DNA from: Apophysomyces variabilis
Lineage: Eukaryota; Mucoromycota; Mucoromycetes; Mucorales; Mucoraceae
Direction: 5' to 3'
DNA: 64,000 nucleotides
Assembly (NCBI GenBank): GCA_002749535.1
Contig: MZZL01000409.1
Span: forward strand, 736,962-800,961
Both the position numbers and the translations under genes were made by a program. Below, piece by piece: positions 9,991-20,270 of this stretch. A model generated the notes under the pieces. The model was not told the DNA's origin. It made no database searches and was given only the letters and a program-made list of their open reading frames with translations. Position 1 is the first letter of the stretch. Every line of letters begins with the position of its first letter.

Positions 9991-10697
9991 AAGGAATATC
10001 CTCCTCTGCGATAGTTTGTGAACGTGGATTTCCCAATAATTGCAGCTTCATATCTAGCATGGTTGATTTTTTCAACGGCTTCCTCAGAGAAAGCCAATTT
10101 CTTCTCCCTGTCCAGTTCTTCATCAAGATGTTTGATTGTTTCTGGCAACTTGAGAGCTTTAACTGCCAGTTGCTTTGCCTATCTGTCCATTTGTTTGGCG
10201 GTGGCATAGCTAAAGATGGCCAACCTACGTATCTTCTCGGTGGTTCTAAGGAGGTCTGCTTCATCGGACGGATCGCCTCCTCTTTCTTGTATGAACTGTA
10301 GTTCTTCAAATACTTCTGTGGCGGCTCTTGCGGCCGCTCGTAGTCAGTCTGCATCTTTGTATTTGGAAGTGACAACCTGATAGGTGTCCACATTGAACTT
10401 TTTAAGCTCTGGGATGAAACCCTTGTTAATAGTCTCTTGTCTTGTCCAGTCTCCGCCTTCGTACGTTCTGAGATCACGGACATATCGTTTGAGATTTGTG
10501 GCGAGGTCAGACTGGGAAGTTTGCTCCATCTCTTCGTGGATTTCTTCTGGCAAAATGGCTCTATTTCCATGTTCTGTTCTTGCCTGCTCTTCCAACCTGA
10601 ATTTTCTTGCAAATTCGGCATAGAGTAATTGAAATTGTTCTTCTGAGATTGGGATATTATGGATTTGATTGGTTTCCACATCTTGGATACTTGTCAT
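9900..10697 (-). pseudogene. DIRS Gag-like protein (two in-frame stops)
   Basis: From ATG 10697 one frame runs through helical sequence (ISEEQFQLLYAEFARKF) with TGA at 10346-10344 and TAG near 10180. Register is kept across both stops. The C-terminus is arginine/glycine-rich (NYRRGGYSFGRGSQNRGRNF), suited to RNA binding, before the frame gives way to RT. The second stop is most simply a C to T change (CAG to TAG). Gag identity is inferred from position and composition, since DIRS Gags are poorly conserved. Confidence 0.7.
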
Positions 10698-10720
10698 AGT
10701 TTACCCACGTTGCGCGGCTA

Positions 10721-10821
10721 GAAAGAATCTAGAGTAGTAGGATAGGAAATATTTTTTATTTTTATTGAAAAGTTAAAACTACGAATAAAATAGCGCGGCC
10801 CGAAGGGTCTATACCACATCC
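10721..10821. repeat. DIRS right inverted terminal repeat
   Basis: Inverted counterpart of 4225-4323. The gag ATG lies about 24 nt inside it, so the repeat probably carries the promoter region (inference). Confidence 0.92.
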
Positions 10822-12101
10822 GATGTCCGAGTGGAGTCAACGGGGATTGTGTTAGGTACGACATACAATAAATTTTGCGTCCATGCAAGGATCAAGTTTG
10901 CGCTAAAAGGGATAGAAATATGCGTCATTAGTAAATGGATTATGCGGGAAATATATTTTACTTACCTCAACTTGGTCCTTCCGTGGACACAAAATTCATT
11001 CGAGCAGCGTAAAAGAATGTTCATGGTTAGTAAATGGAAGGATAGCTTGACATCTTTTTTACTTACCCCCGAAGGGTAATCCTGCCCAAAGACAGGGGCC
11101 GGTTAGAGTGTAACGCACTGCAGAGGACTTGAAGAGATGCAACACCTGGCGAGGACTTGGAAGCAGAAAGATAATGAATAACACTGTGCATAAACAGAAC
11201 AACATTTATCTTTCACTTACCTAGTGGAGTGCATGGAGCTTACTCACACAACCAAGGTGGTTCGGGACAGAGGTCATGCAGGCTAAAGGATACAGAAGAG
11301 GGACATCAGTCATTCTGTACATATAATCAATGCGAAGTACATACCGGGGATGTTTTGGATAACAGAGCCAAAGAGCAAAAAAGGTGTTGACCCTTCGCGT
11401 TTATATTGCTCGGGTCACTGAAACCAAAAATCACAGTCATGGATAAGAAAATCGATGGATGTCTTATGGATGACAACAATTCTCCCAAGAGTAAGAATGG
11501 ACCCAGTCTGATAGAAGGTCTTGAACATAATGGAACGTCTGTAGAGGAAATAAACCCTCTTCATTTGTTTTTATACGTCATTGATGCTATCATATCCGTT
11601 TCTGTCAGTTATGGCATCCGTTTCTGTCAGGGCAATGGTATCCAATTCCGGTTCTGCTCAATTGTATTGCCTTATATTCCACTTTAATATTCCCTGAATG
11701 TAGTTATGTCCTCCTTTTCTTCTATTATATCTTAAACTTTGTCTATTAGGCAATCACAAAAGATTGGATTGCCACGGAATGAACGCTTAGTATCTTGTCA
11801 TAGATAATGCAATGACACGACTGTGCGCAAAGAAGGGTAGTCTGACCGCAAATATTTTCATCCAATCATGCAAAAATTATTTTTTGGATTCCGCAAAAAC
11901 TTGAATCCCGCTCCGCAAATAAAGAATAGAAACAGGCAGACAAATAGGGAACACACAGTAAATTCTTGTTTTCGAGTAGAAAAGGGAATCAAATACAAAT
12001 ACCGTTCTTGTTTTGTTGGTATGGTCATTAATAAATCACTAGCATTGTAAGCTACCAAATAAAAAGCCTATTCAGCTAGAATCTTGGGGGTATTCTTTGT
12101 T

Positions 12102-13443
12102 TTAGGATGGTAACTGGGCTACAGGGTGCCAAACTAGTAATTCTTCACCTTCTTCAATCGCTCTTTTCGTCGAACATATCACTTGATTGACAAGAGGTCC
12201 TTCCACGAGTAATACATTCGCATCTGCTTCTTCTGTTGTGTTCATGAAATGGAAAGGACAATATACTTCTCCCTCTGGATCATCGAAAGGTTCGCCGTTT
12301 TCACCAGTCGCATCCAGAATGGTCTTACGGTACATAACTGAATAGCGTGACGCATGTCCAACACCCTGTTTAAGTGAATCGAACTCATCCTCGGTCATGG
12401 GTACGCCAAAATAATATCCCAAGGGTGTGCCAGAGGGCAATCGACGTGTGGCATACACGGCTAAGTTTTGGTCCACACGAACAATGTCTTTCCATGACGT
12501 CGGCACTCGACTGAGATCAAGCTCATTCAAGTCTGGCCTTTGCTTTTCTGCTCGCTCTTTCTTCTCTGCTCTATTGGATCTTCGCGTCTCTTTGTTCTTA
12601 TTTTCTTTGTCCTCGTAACTGTTACTGTTATTCCGTGCACGCTGACGGCTTGCCACAAATTCGTCAAACTCTGTCATTTGTTTCTGCTGTTCATTTGAGC
12701 TGGTATGCATTACAGTAGGCTCCTTCGTGCGTTTTGGAACACCAAAATGGTGCGGCCAATCCTCTTCAATCAATTTTTTCTCCCACTTTCGGTATTCTTC
12801 GACTGCATTTGCAAAATTTCCAGGTTCATAGGCTAGTCGGAAATGCATGGAACGACTTCCATTCGGTTTGAAAGGTATAAAATAGCGATCACTATTATTC
12901 GTGAGAATGGCGGATGCTGAATTCATCGGTGTCTAAGCGAAAATTCAATAAGTTAAAACTAACGAAACAATGAAAGGACACTCTTTCCCCCGTTTTTCTT
13001 ACCTTGCCTCGAAACACTTTCGGTAGGTTACGTTCTTCACTAATCTTTTTATCCAAGGCTAGCGCAGCTTTGATTAAGTCTGTGCGCGGAAGGCATCGAT
13101 CGGGATGCTGCCGGAGTGCCAAAAACAACATATAAGATTGATTATGCCAGCGGGGCTGCGTAGGCGAACGATTTGAAGAGACTTGTCGCGTACGTTTAGG
13201 CGAAGGCTTTTCATACTGATCATACGTAGGTGATCGTGTGCGTAGTCTCCTCTCAGCAGAAAACGAGTCTTCCTGCACGGTGTCTTCTAAAGCTCGTTTT
13301 GTGCCTCCATTGGTTTCTCCAGAGTTGGGCATGTCATAGTTGCCCTGGGCGGAGCTATGATATACGGTATCAAGCTTCATCTTGGTTGAAATGTCTTTCA
13401 TATGATGCGTTTCGTGGAGCATTTCACATTGCAGTTCAGACAT
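12102..13443 (-). CDS. SET-domain-like protein
   Basis: Two exons, 13443-13003 and 12932-12102 (intron 70 nt, GTAAGA..CTTAG, phase 0), give 423 residues. Residues 1-95 are low-complexity and basic. Residues 97-190 form a compact helical region (YMLFLALRQHPDRCLPRTDL) that may be a winged-helix-like fold. A charged linker rich in K/E/R precedes a C-terminal SET-like domain with NLAVYATRRLPSGTPLGYYF, TILDATGENGEPF and a terminal AIEEGEELLVW. The usual RFINH motif is replaced by HFMNTTEEADANV, so methyltransferase activity is uncertain. It may be a PR/SET-type chromatin factor. The upstream flank shows no clear promoter motif. Confidence 0.7.
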
Positions 13444-14148
13444 TATTAAAAATGCTTTGACTGATATTGGGCGTGTCTATTCGGCGTCAAAGAGGCTTTG
13501 GCAATCTCAAGTTTTTTGGTGTAAAATTCGAACTCAGTTAAGATGAACTTGGGACTACGAAACAAACGATGACAAACTTCAAAATGAAAAGCATAAGCAA
13601 TGAAGATATCGGAAAGTATGCATACCTGCCGATGGGATTGATTTTGGAATACAAGAATATTAAATATCATATTGCAATAAGTGCTTTGCTCGACTTTCGT
13701 TGAGAAAAGTCAAGATGGCTCAGGTGAAGTCGTAGTGACTGAGTCTGGGAACTGGTTATCGTCAAAGCTACCGAAGAAAGCGAAACGGGACATATGCAGA
13801 CTTAAAAGTTATGAAGCCTATCTATATCTTTAGGCCAAAAAAAGGTCACCGAATCATATATGGTACTGCTGACAGTGAATGGCATGATAACGCGTTTGTA
13901 TCTGTGTCAGGCTTGGACTCGAAAAAAGTGCATCAAAAACAACCTGATCTACTTAAAATCTCCATAGAATACCTCATTGGAACAATAATACGCGCACCAA
14001 ATTCGCGAGTAACCGCGCGTTCCTTTGTAGAATAATACTTCATGTAATTTCTGGGTATAGATACACTGGATTTTGACGTGTGATAGCGCTTAGCTGTTGT
14101 AGTAGACTACGCCAGTTCAAAGCTCAAGGTTTATTGTGGCAGGGGGAA
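13444..14148. other. intergenic, no gene recognised
   Basis: Two short open frames (13446-13670 minus, 13811-14035 plus) have no recognisable features. The stretch separates two minus-strand genes and would hold the promoter of the SET-like gene. Confidence 0.5.
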
Positions 14149-14749
14149 TCAAGATCTCGAGCGCTTAACAATGGCTGCCACCAAAGCAGCGCCAACAGCA
14201 ACCACACCGCTAACAATGGCTAAACCAATGACGCCCTCTGTCTCCAAATATCAATCTGCAGTTAAAATAGAATACCAATTCACTTACCTTTGGATACTTT
14301 TTCGTCAATCAAACGATCTAGATCCAGTGCTTGTGCATTCCGAGGCTCTCGTTTCAAAAGTTCTTTGTTAAATCGCTTGGCCTCTGTAAAGTTTGATATC
14401 TTGTAATGTCCGAGGGCAAGATAGTAAAGACATTCGCGCCGACGCTCAGGGGAATCAGTGTAGATTTCTATCGGGATGATCAGCTTTTTCTTTCAATTTC
14501 AAGTTGATGTTGCCATTATTATACCTGTTAGGAGCTTGATTCCAAGTTCAACTTCCCCAGAGTTATTCGACTTGACAAGTCCCCATGCGTAATTGAACTT
14601 GGTTTGTATGGTTACATATTCGCCTTCTTTAACATACTGTCTGCGGAGGACCTGAAATGCATCGATCAGATCTTCCCGACCGACACGTTATTTGTAGATC
14701 ATACTTCTAGTTCGTCAGGACTTAAAGAAGTTTCAACTTCCTTTGCCAT
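14149..14749 (-). CDS. FIS1: mitochondrial fission protein Fis1
   Basis: Four exons: 14749-14705, 14651-14525, 14467-14288 and 14237-14149, with consensus splice sites and matching phases, encode 146 residues, close to the family length. The N-terminus is short ([15 protein letters not shown]). Two TPR-like repeats follow with the family signatures [31 protein letters not shown] and [15 protein letters not shown]. The C-terminus is a single tail anchor ([20 protein letters not shown]) followed by basic KRSRS, which directs the protein to the outer mitochondrial membrane. Fis1 recruits the dynamin-related fission machinery through adaptors. Individual exons are too short to stand out as ORFs; identification rests on the joined protein. 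Confidence 0.95.
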
Positions 14750-15969
14750 TGGAGCAGCTTCACTTTTCATTTTTATGCAAGTTCGATGCCAAGAGACTCT
14801 CGAACCAGATACAGGTCATAGCCTGCTTCGGACACTACAAAAGCAGTCCCAGACAATGGATAAAAGTCATCTTTGTTCTCACATGAAGAGCGGTCAGTTA
14901 AGTTTTTCCTTTCCGCCTAAAACGATGTCATAGAATATGCACTATGTGTTTACGTCAAATACCTTGGGTTTTCAACATAGATGGGCAATACCAGAATAAT
15001 AAACATGAACGTTCGAATGAAATGGAAGATATTTTATGTGATTAGCTGACGTTCCTGGATGATAAAACAGAATCACATCCGTAAAAGTAGTCAAGCAACC
15101 ATTGGCAGAAAGACACTTGACGATGAGCAGCAGTGCCCACAAGATTCTTGGTGGATTGAGCTATATAATGTGCAAGCTTTGTTTCAACGTTTCATTAAGA
15201 TCCACAGCAGAACAAACGACTCATGACTGTATATCTTACGGGAGCAAATCACTTTCTGTGAAAAACATTAGGATGAACCATGTGTATATTTACAAAAAGG
15301 GTAGAGGAATTATGTATATAAGCAAATGGGAAAGATAGAACCTAGCAGCACTTCCATTAAAGTCAGTATATCTGCTACATACGGGTTGTCGATCGTATAA
15401 TCAACCAATGCATGCGAATCGCAGGAAAGAATACTACAGGTTTTTTCAAAACTTCTTGAAGATTTCCACCCAAAATTGTTTGAAGTTTCAAAGAGTTAAA
15501 TTTTGCAAAATCATCCAATCAAACCATGAAGATTCCAATAAGAGATTTTGAATCAAAGACGTGTTCTCGTTCAGGGGCAAGCGTAACTCCATCACGAAGA
15601 CATTAGATACTCATCCCACTAATTAGAAGATAATTCTAAACAACCCAATGCTTAAAACAGTCGAGGATACGGAAAATTCTCAGCAAAAATAGTGTAGCCG
15701 ATCCTGTTTGTTTCATGCAAAACGCCAGATGTCTACATGACGTATGGAACGACAATAAGTAAAGGTTAACTTTATTAAACATATCATTTACCCTAGCAAT
15801 AAGAAGAAAATCAGTGACAATAATAAATGTTGACAGTTTGAATTACTGAGTATTAACACATACGAGGAGGATTACATGCTGCTTAAATGAAGCCATGGTT
15901 CTCAACCTGCTGATCCTCGTTCTCAATGTCCTGTGGATCATCTCACAAACAAGATAATGGAGCCTTTGA
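14750..15969. other. intergenic, no gene recognised
   Basis: AT-rich; short frames at 14604-14933 and 15102-15338 lack domains, and the first overlaps FIS1 exons. Confidence 0.5.
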
Positions 15970-16182
15970 TTATTCCACTATATCTGATTCTGCATTACAT
16001 GAGGTGCCATTCATAACCGCTTGTTTTGTGGAACGAATTAGATGAATCACTTCGTATATAGGAACGCTGACGGTGCCCGTAATTCCATAAAAGAACGAAG
16101 TAAAAGTCAAATAGAGAATGAAGTATTTACAGTCCATTTCATATGATCCTGTTTTATTCATGTAGCGGGATCCACAGCGCAT
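15970..16182 (-). CDS. small hydrophobic ORF, status uncertain
   Basis: A 70-codon frame with one clear membrane segment (YFILYLTFTSFFYGITGTVS) and a soluble tail ending SDIVE. A splice acceptor (TTCTGTAG) lies upstream at about 16210, so it may be the last exon of a longer gene, but I could not place a convincing first exon. Unknown function; may be spurious. Confidence 0.25.
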   Translation of the reverse strand: MRCGSRYMNKTGSYEMDCKYFILYLTFTSFFYGITGTVSVPIYEVIHLIRSTKQAVMNGTSCNAESDIVE

Positions 16183-17287
16183 ATTAACAAATATTTTGGT
16201 AGTTCCATGCTACAGAAAACAATATTAAATATCGTACTGCAGCGGTAAGGTCCATATAGTATAGTATCAAGAACCCTTTACCGAAAAGAAGAGTTCATAA
16301 TGGTACGTCATTATTAACTCAGGTCTAGCTGAATTCGTTCTTATCGCATATACTACTGGCACATGCTCCTAAATCAAGCAAATGGAACCTTCTCGACAGT
16401 AACCCAACAAAACAATCAAGTCGTTCTCTTTATATAGTCAATTTTTTATATTCTAGAACAAGTGCTGTCGGCAACAGGCAGTGCACACCACATCTTCTTT
16501 CTCTCTTTCTTTAGTTTTGTTGTTTTCTGCATCGTCTTGCTTGGATACACTTTCATTATTTGTACAAGGGATGAAGTTTGGCTAACCTGTAGGGTCCAGA
16601 TTATTAGGTACCTTGGAACTGGGTGCGGAACAAAATGTTGTCAAATGCAAAACCTGGTTGGTACACAGCCAGAAGAAAGGTGAAAAGGCGCTTAAGCTTA
16701 TTAAAGGGTTTCCTCAGGGTTCCCCGTTCTAAGACTTCCTCATGATCTGTCTTCCCGTGGTATGAGTGGATAAAAATATGATGTAATTTTGTGCTAAACG
16801 CAAAAGGACAACAATCGTTTTGCATTAAATAACGTGTTGTCGCGCCATTCCAGTTTCAATCACCGCTTATTGATCAGTTCTTTTTCGAGTGTTGTCTTCC
16901 TTCCTCTTTCTCTTACCCTCTTCACCTCGTCTTGTTACCTTTTTTTCAAATGCCCTTTGACTATACTGAACTAACACAAGCATTTCTTGCAAGTGTCGGC
17001 GGCTATATTGACGCTATTATGATTTTGATCTTCAATAAGAAAACAGTAAAACTAGCTGAACAGGCACAATAGGCTGAGAGAAGAAAAACTGGTCTGTAAT
17101 TTGGAATATGCAGTTCAGAACAGGTATTAACAAACAATCAATTTCCTCAGTGATTTGCAAAGACTGCTCTGAAGAAGGGCATCCAAACAAGTGATACAAA
17201 GCTTGTCCTCAAAACAAGAATCACGGCAGAAATCAAGACAAAATACATCAATGCATTACCAGAACTTTGCTCGCTCTCATTTTATAG
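16183..17287. other. no supported gene; upstream flank of the Fanzor copy
   Basis: Open frames at 16462-16683 and 16604-16825 are unconvincing. A possible 33-codon exon starting at 16951 ends in a donor-like GTAAAA, but nothing links it to the Fanzor frame. The Fanzor frame itself opens after an acceptor-like TTTTATAG at 17287, so a 5' exon may be hidden here. Confidence 0.4.
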
Positions 17288-17987
17288 TTGGAAAAAAAGA
17301 AAAGAAAATTGACAGCTGAGGAAGAAGCCGAGCATTCTAGGCAAAAAAAAAGCGGCAGGGTTTCGAAGGTTGAACAGACAAGGAACAAAAATGTCCCATC
17401 CAGGCCACGTCCAGCCTGCGGTTTGACTGACCATGCTTCTGCAAGAAACAGGTCTTGCACGGGTCATGGAAAAACTATAAACGAAAAAGTCAATGAAGGA
17501 CTTGGAAAAGATTATGATTATGAAAGATACAAAGAAAGCTACCGCTTGATTCTATCATCCGTCCAGAGTACCGTGAGGAACTCAAAAGGAAACTTACGAA
17601 TCTGTGCGGGTTTTTGCGCGAAGTAGTCTTCCGAGCTCAAATCTTCGTGAATGGTTACATTATCTCGAACGCCGATCAGGAAATTATTGCATACGTTTAC
17701 ACACAATCTTTCTGGTATTCCGTATGTCAATTAGTCCTCAATTAGTCCTCGATAAGAAGGTCTCGAACAAAAACTCCAACATGCCATCCGATCTACTAGG
17801 TTATTGGGCACAATTTCGTGCGGCATATCCTTCCGTAATCTTCTCTCCACAGGGCTTTTCTGGCTACAGCGATGCCTTATCGGCGGCCTGCAAGACTTTG
17901 GCAACATGTTACATCAATAACATTGTCGAAACTTTTGAGAACCGAGTGGTGCAGTACTCAATCCTCAAGTTGAAAGCAGCAGTACCG

Positions 17988-18046
17988 GTAAATATCTTTC
18001 TAATCAATAGAGAGATCATAACCAACTTCGTTCTTGCTTTTTCTAG
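17988..18046 (+). other. intron in Fanzor copy
   Basis: GTAAAT..TTTTTCTAG, phase 0. Removal joins KAAVP to ELPNGHIKDLAREYVYE, aligned with the paralogue at 651-397. Confidence 0.8.
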
Positions 18047-19203
18047 GAACTTCCTAATGGTCATATAAAAGATCTCGCTAGGGAGTATGTCTACGAACGC
18101 ATCTGTCGCGGAGATCCCCTATGGCCTGATGCAGTTCCCTTGGTCTCCACGGGTATAAACAGCGCAGTTAATTCTATCTGTGAGGAGTTATCCAGTGTCA
18201 TCCCCGTCCCTGCAACGGCAGAGACCATGTCCGCTTTCCCAGGGAGGTTTGTACCGGCGCTACGTCATACCTTGAGTACCTATGACGAAGAATATAAGAA
18301 CAGCAAAGGTTCTGATGATGAGAAACTCCCCCGGCGATTCAGCCTATCATTCATGCCGTCTACAAAGTAGCGATTTGCGACAATCAATGCAAAAGCATTA
18401 CCATGCTTAACAGAATTCACATCTGAAGGGGGTTTTGAGCAAAACACTGTCTTATTTCATACCGTCTTTGACTTTACCACTAGGATACAGAAGGTAAGAT
18501 AGAGAAAAGTTGTCGATAGAAAGAATTCTAACTGAAGGATGCTTAGCTTTGAAGAATTGAAAAACTTGTCGGTGGATCGTGGCGTTATCTTCACTAATCA
18601 AATTCTCTCTGACGGGTTCGCAGTTGACCTCCAGTTTGCCAGAAAATCGGGAAAGAAAGAAAGAGCTACGGTGAACGCAGAGCTCACTGTCACCGATTTT
18701 ACAGAAGAGGAGATAACTGATTATTTCCAACCGTGTGCAGTGGACCCCGGCCGATCGCAAGTGTTTATGGCCGCATATGGGTGCGGCAACAGTCCACATG
18801 AAATTCGCAGATGCAGTACAAGGGAGTACTATACGTACACTGCCTCCCCCTTGCGTCAAAGAATAATTCAGGCGGAAAAGAAAGAAGCAGGTATTGAAGC
18901 CATTAAGACGGATTTAGAGACTGGCAAAACACAGAGTCGAGAGATATATGATAGCTATGTCCGTTGCACCTTTCAACATATGAATGCCCTATTTACGTTC
19001 TATGGTCAGACGAAAGCAGAGGGGCGATTTCCGAATTTCCAGGGCCATCAGCGCGCTTCAGAGGAAATGGTCAACATCCTGATCAATGGAGAGAAAAAGT
19101 ACAACAGAAATCGCCATAATCACACAAAATGGAATCGCAAGCTACGTCGCGAAAATAGGAAAAAAGGAAAGAAGAAAAGACAAGCAAACCGGGATGCAAC
19201 TGA

Positions 19204-19246
19204 GTATCTAAATCAAGTATAAACTTATTACTAAGTAACTCAATAG
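19204..19246 (+). other. 43 nt intron in Fanzor copy
   Basis: GTATCT..ACTAAG..AATAG with a clear branch-site sequence, phase 2. It joins the bridge region (NRDAT) to RACPPESAVRSTLC, restoring a single RuvC reading frame. Confidence 0.8.
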
Positions 19247-19719
19247 GAGAGCGTGTCCACCAGAGTCTGCGGTGAGATCGACATTGTGCAGAAACAAAGG
19301 TTTTCGAAAATGGAAGGGAGCAGGCTATCAAGAGTCGGAAAAGATGCTATTCATTATATTCGGCGATGGGATGTTTGGCAAAGATACTGTGAAACTAAAG
19401 GGTCACCAGAGTGGGGTAGTTGGAAAGTTATGGAAGCACATCAGGCGAAGGGAACGAAGAGGAGAGCTGCTTGCTGTCAAGATAGATGAGTACCTTACAT
19501 AACAGGTATGGTACATAGATGGAACAAACGAATCATCGATTAATATGAAGCGCTTATAAATGTGCAACAATTGCAACAAGAAAGATATGAAGAAGATTAC
19601 GACTCCAGACGGTATCTCTCGCCATGGCATACTAGTTTGTAAACACTGTGGAGTGTTATGGCAGAGAGATATTAATGCTTGCAAAATCATTTTCTCGATC
19701 GCGCTGTCCATCTGGGTTG

Positions 19720-19860
19720 GGGAAGGACGACCACAACGGTTCTCTCGTCTCCCGGCCCCTAACAACATCCCCGAATCGAACGCGGGTCTTCCCCTCGGGA
19801 AAGTTTAGATTTTTACGGTAAGTGTATTAGGCAATGTCTCCAGTTAGGATTTTAACTAAT
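19720..19860 (+). ncRNA. possible omega-RNA region at the Fanzor 3' end
   Basis: GC-rich block (about 19735-19800) overlapping the last codons, with potential pairing between CCCCGA (19769) and TCGGG (19795), abruptly followed by AT-rich DNA. In TnpB/Fanzor elements the guide-scaffold RNA is transcribed from this position. No covariance support is available, so this is a positional inference only. Confidence 0.25.
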
Positions 19861-20270
19861 ATTTATCGTTAATAGATGATGCCGTCGGTAAGCCTTCTAT
19901 CACATTTTAACAGGAAGATACTCACCAACAATTACTGGCAAGTTCTTTATAACTTTTATCACCATATCTTCAAACAATTTTGGGCAGAATCTTCAAAGAG
20001 TTTTTGACAAAAACTTTTGAATAAACCAGTAATATGTAAAAAGAAAACAAAAAGAGTGCAATTTCATGACTGAGGCACAAAAATGCTGTCTACTTTAGTA
20101 TCACGTGTCTTAAACTGGTGCGATCCCTTTTTCGGGTGGTGTTCCTACTATGTACCCAAAGCTTGTCATAACGTTTCGAAGAGGCAAGAGCTACGCATTC
20201 TCTCACCAAAAAAAGATGACCAATTAGTTAAAATGTTTATTCCTAACTCATCGCCTAGGTCGAATCCGCC
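19861..20270. other. intergenic, nothing recognised
   Basis: AT-rich flank between the Fanzor copy and the RING gene; presumably holds the RING gene's promoter. Confidence 0.4.

Larger units (their letters stand above)
4196..10870 (-). mobile_element. DIRS-type tyrosine-recombinase retrotransposon
   Basis: The full element (4200-10866 plus a shared AATA at each border) is transcribed right to left: gag, RT-RNase H, tyrosine recombinase. It has inverted terminal repeats (4225-4323 and 10721-10821), unique outer ends (4200-4224 and 10822-10866), and an internal complementary region (4397-4490) equal to the reverse complement of both outer ends joined through AATA. This architecture is diagnostic of DIRS elements, which integrate by a circular intermediate without target duplication. 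All ORFs carry lesions, so this copy is inactive. The comparable empty site is in repeat A copy 2 (CCAAATAAATTTTGCG). Confidence 0.93.
4164..11959. mobile_element. repeat A copy 1, split by the DIRS insertion
   Basis: Two pieces, 4164-4199 and 10867-11959, together match repeat A copy 2 (28955-30190). Ends are ACTGTTTATTG and ACACAGT, and both copies are bordered by TA, suggesting a non-autonomous TA-targeting (Tc1/mariner-like) element. Subterminal ATTTTGCG / CGCAAAAT motifs occur in inverted orientation near both ends. Copy 1 lacks about 56 bp present in copy 2, between two GGCCGG repeats (near 11098). No convincing coding sequence. The DIRS element interrupts it at AATA. Confidence 0.75.
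17288..19808 (+). pseudogene. Fanzor (eukaryotic TnpB-like, RNA-guided nuclease), decayed
   Basis: N-terminal basic region and zinc-knuckle-like CGLTDH..CTGH (17.4 kb), helical recognition-type region (FRAQIFVNGYIIS, LATCYINNIVETFENR), then RuvC-I with catalytic D (CAVDPGRSQVF, 18743-18745), a basic bridge (NRHNHTKWNRKLRRENRK), RuvC-II region IIFGDGMFGK with the Fanzor-type displaced glutamate in KIDEYLT (19488-19490), zinc ribbon CNNC..CKHCG (19563-19650) and RuvC-III D in WQRDINACK (19668-19670), ending SIWVGEGRPQRF. Introns at 17988-18046, about 18494-18537, 19204-19246 and 19506-19559. Lesions: one-base loss near 17567, 11 bp duplication near 17740-17762, TAG at 18368, frame slip near 18490, TAA at 19500, and TAA in place of the last intron's AG acceptor. 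Family members cut DNA using an RNA transcribed from the element's 3' end. This copy cannot make a full protein. Confidence 0.88.

Noticed and set aside
10149..10681. N-terminal half of the long minus-strand open frame beginning at 10681
   Set aside because: It is out of register with the Gag frame that starts at 10697; only its downstream part (below about 9.95 kb) is real coding sequence (RT).
16951..17048. Possible first exon of the Fanzor gene (MPFDYTELTQ...)
   Set aside because: Ends in a donor-like site but has no similarity to the N-terminus of the paralogous copy and cannot be tied to the later frame.
19755..19800. tRNA-like T-arm motif (CGAATCGAACGCGGGTC)
   Set aside because: No matching acceptor stem, D-arm or anticodon arm at the right spacing on either strand; it lies in the Fanzor 3' end.
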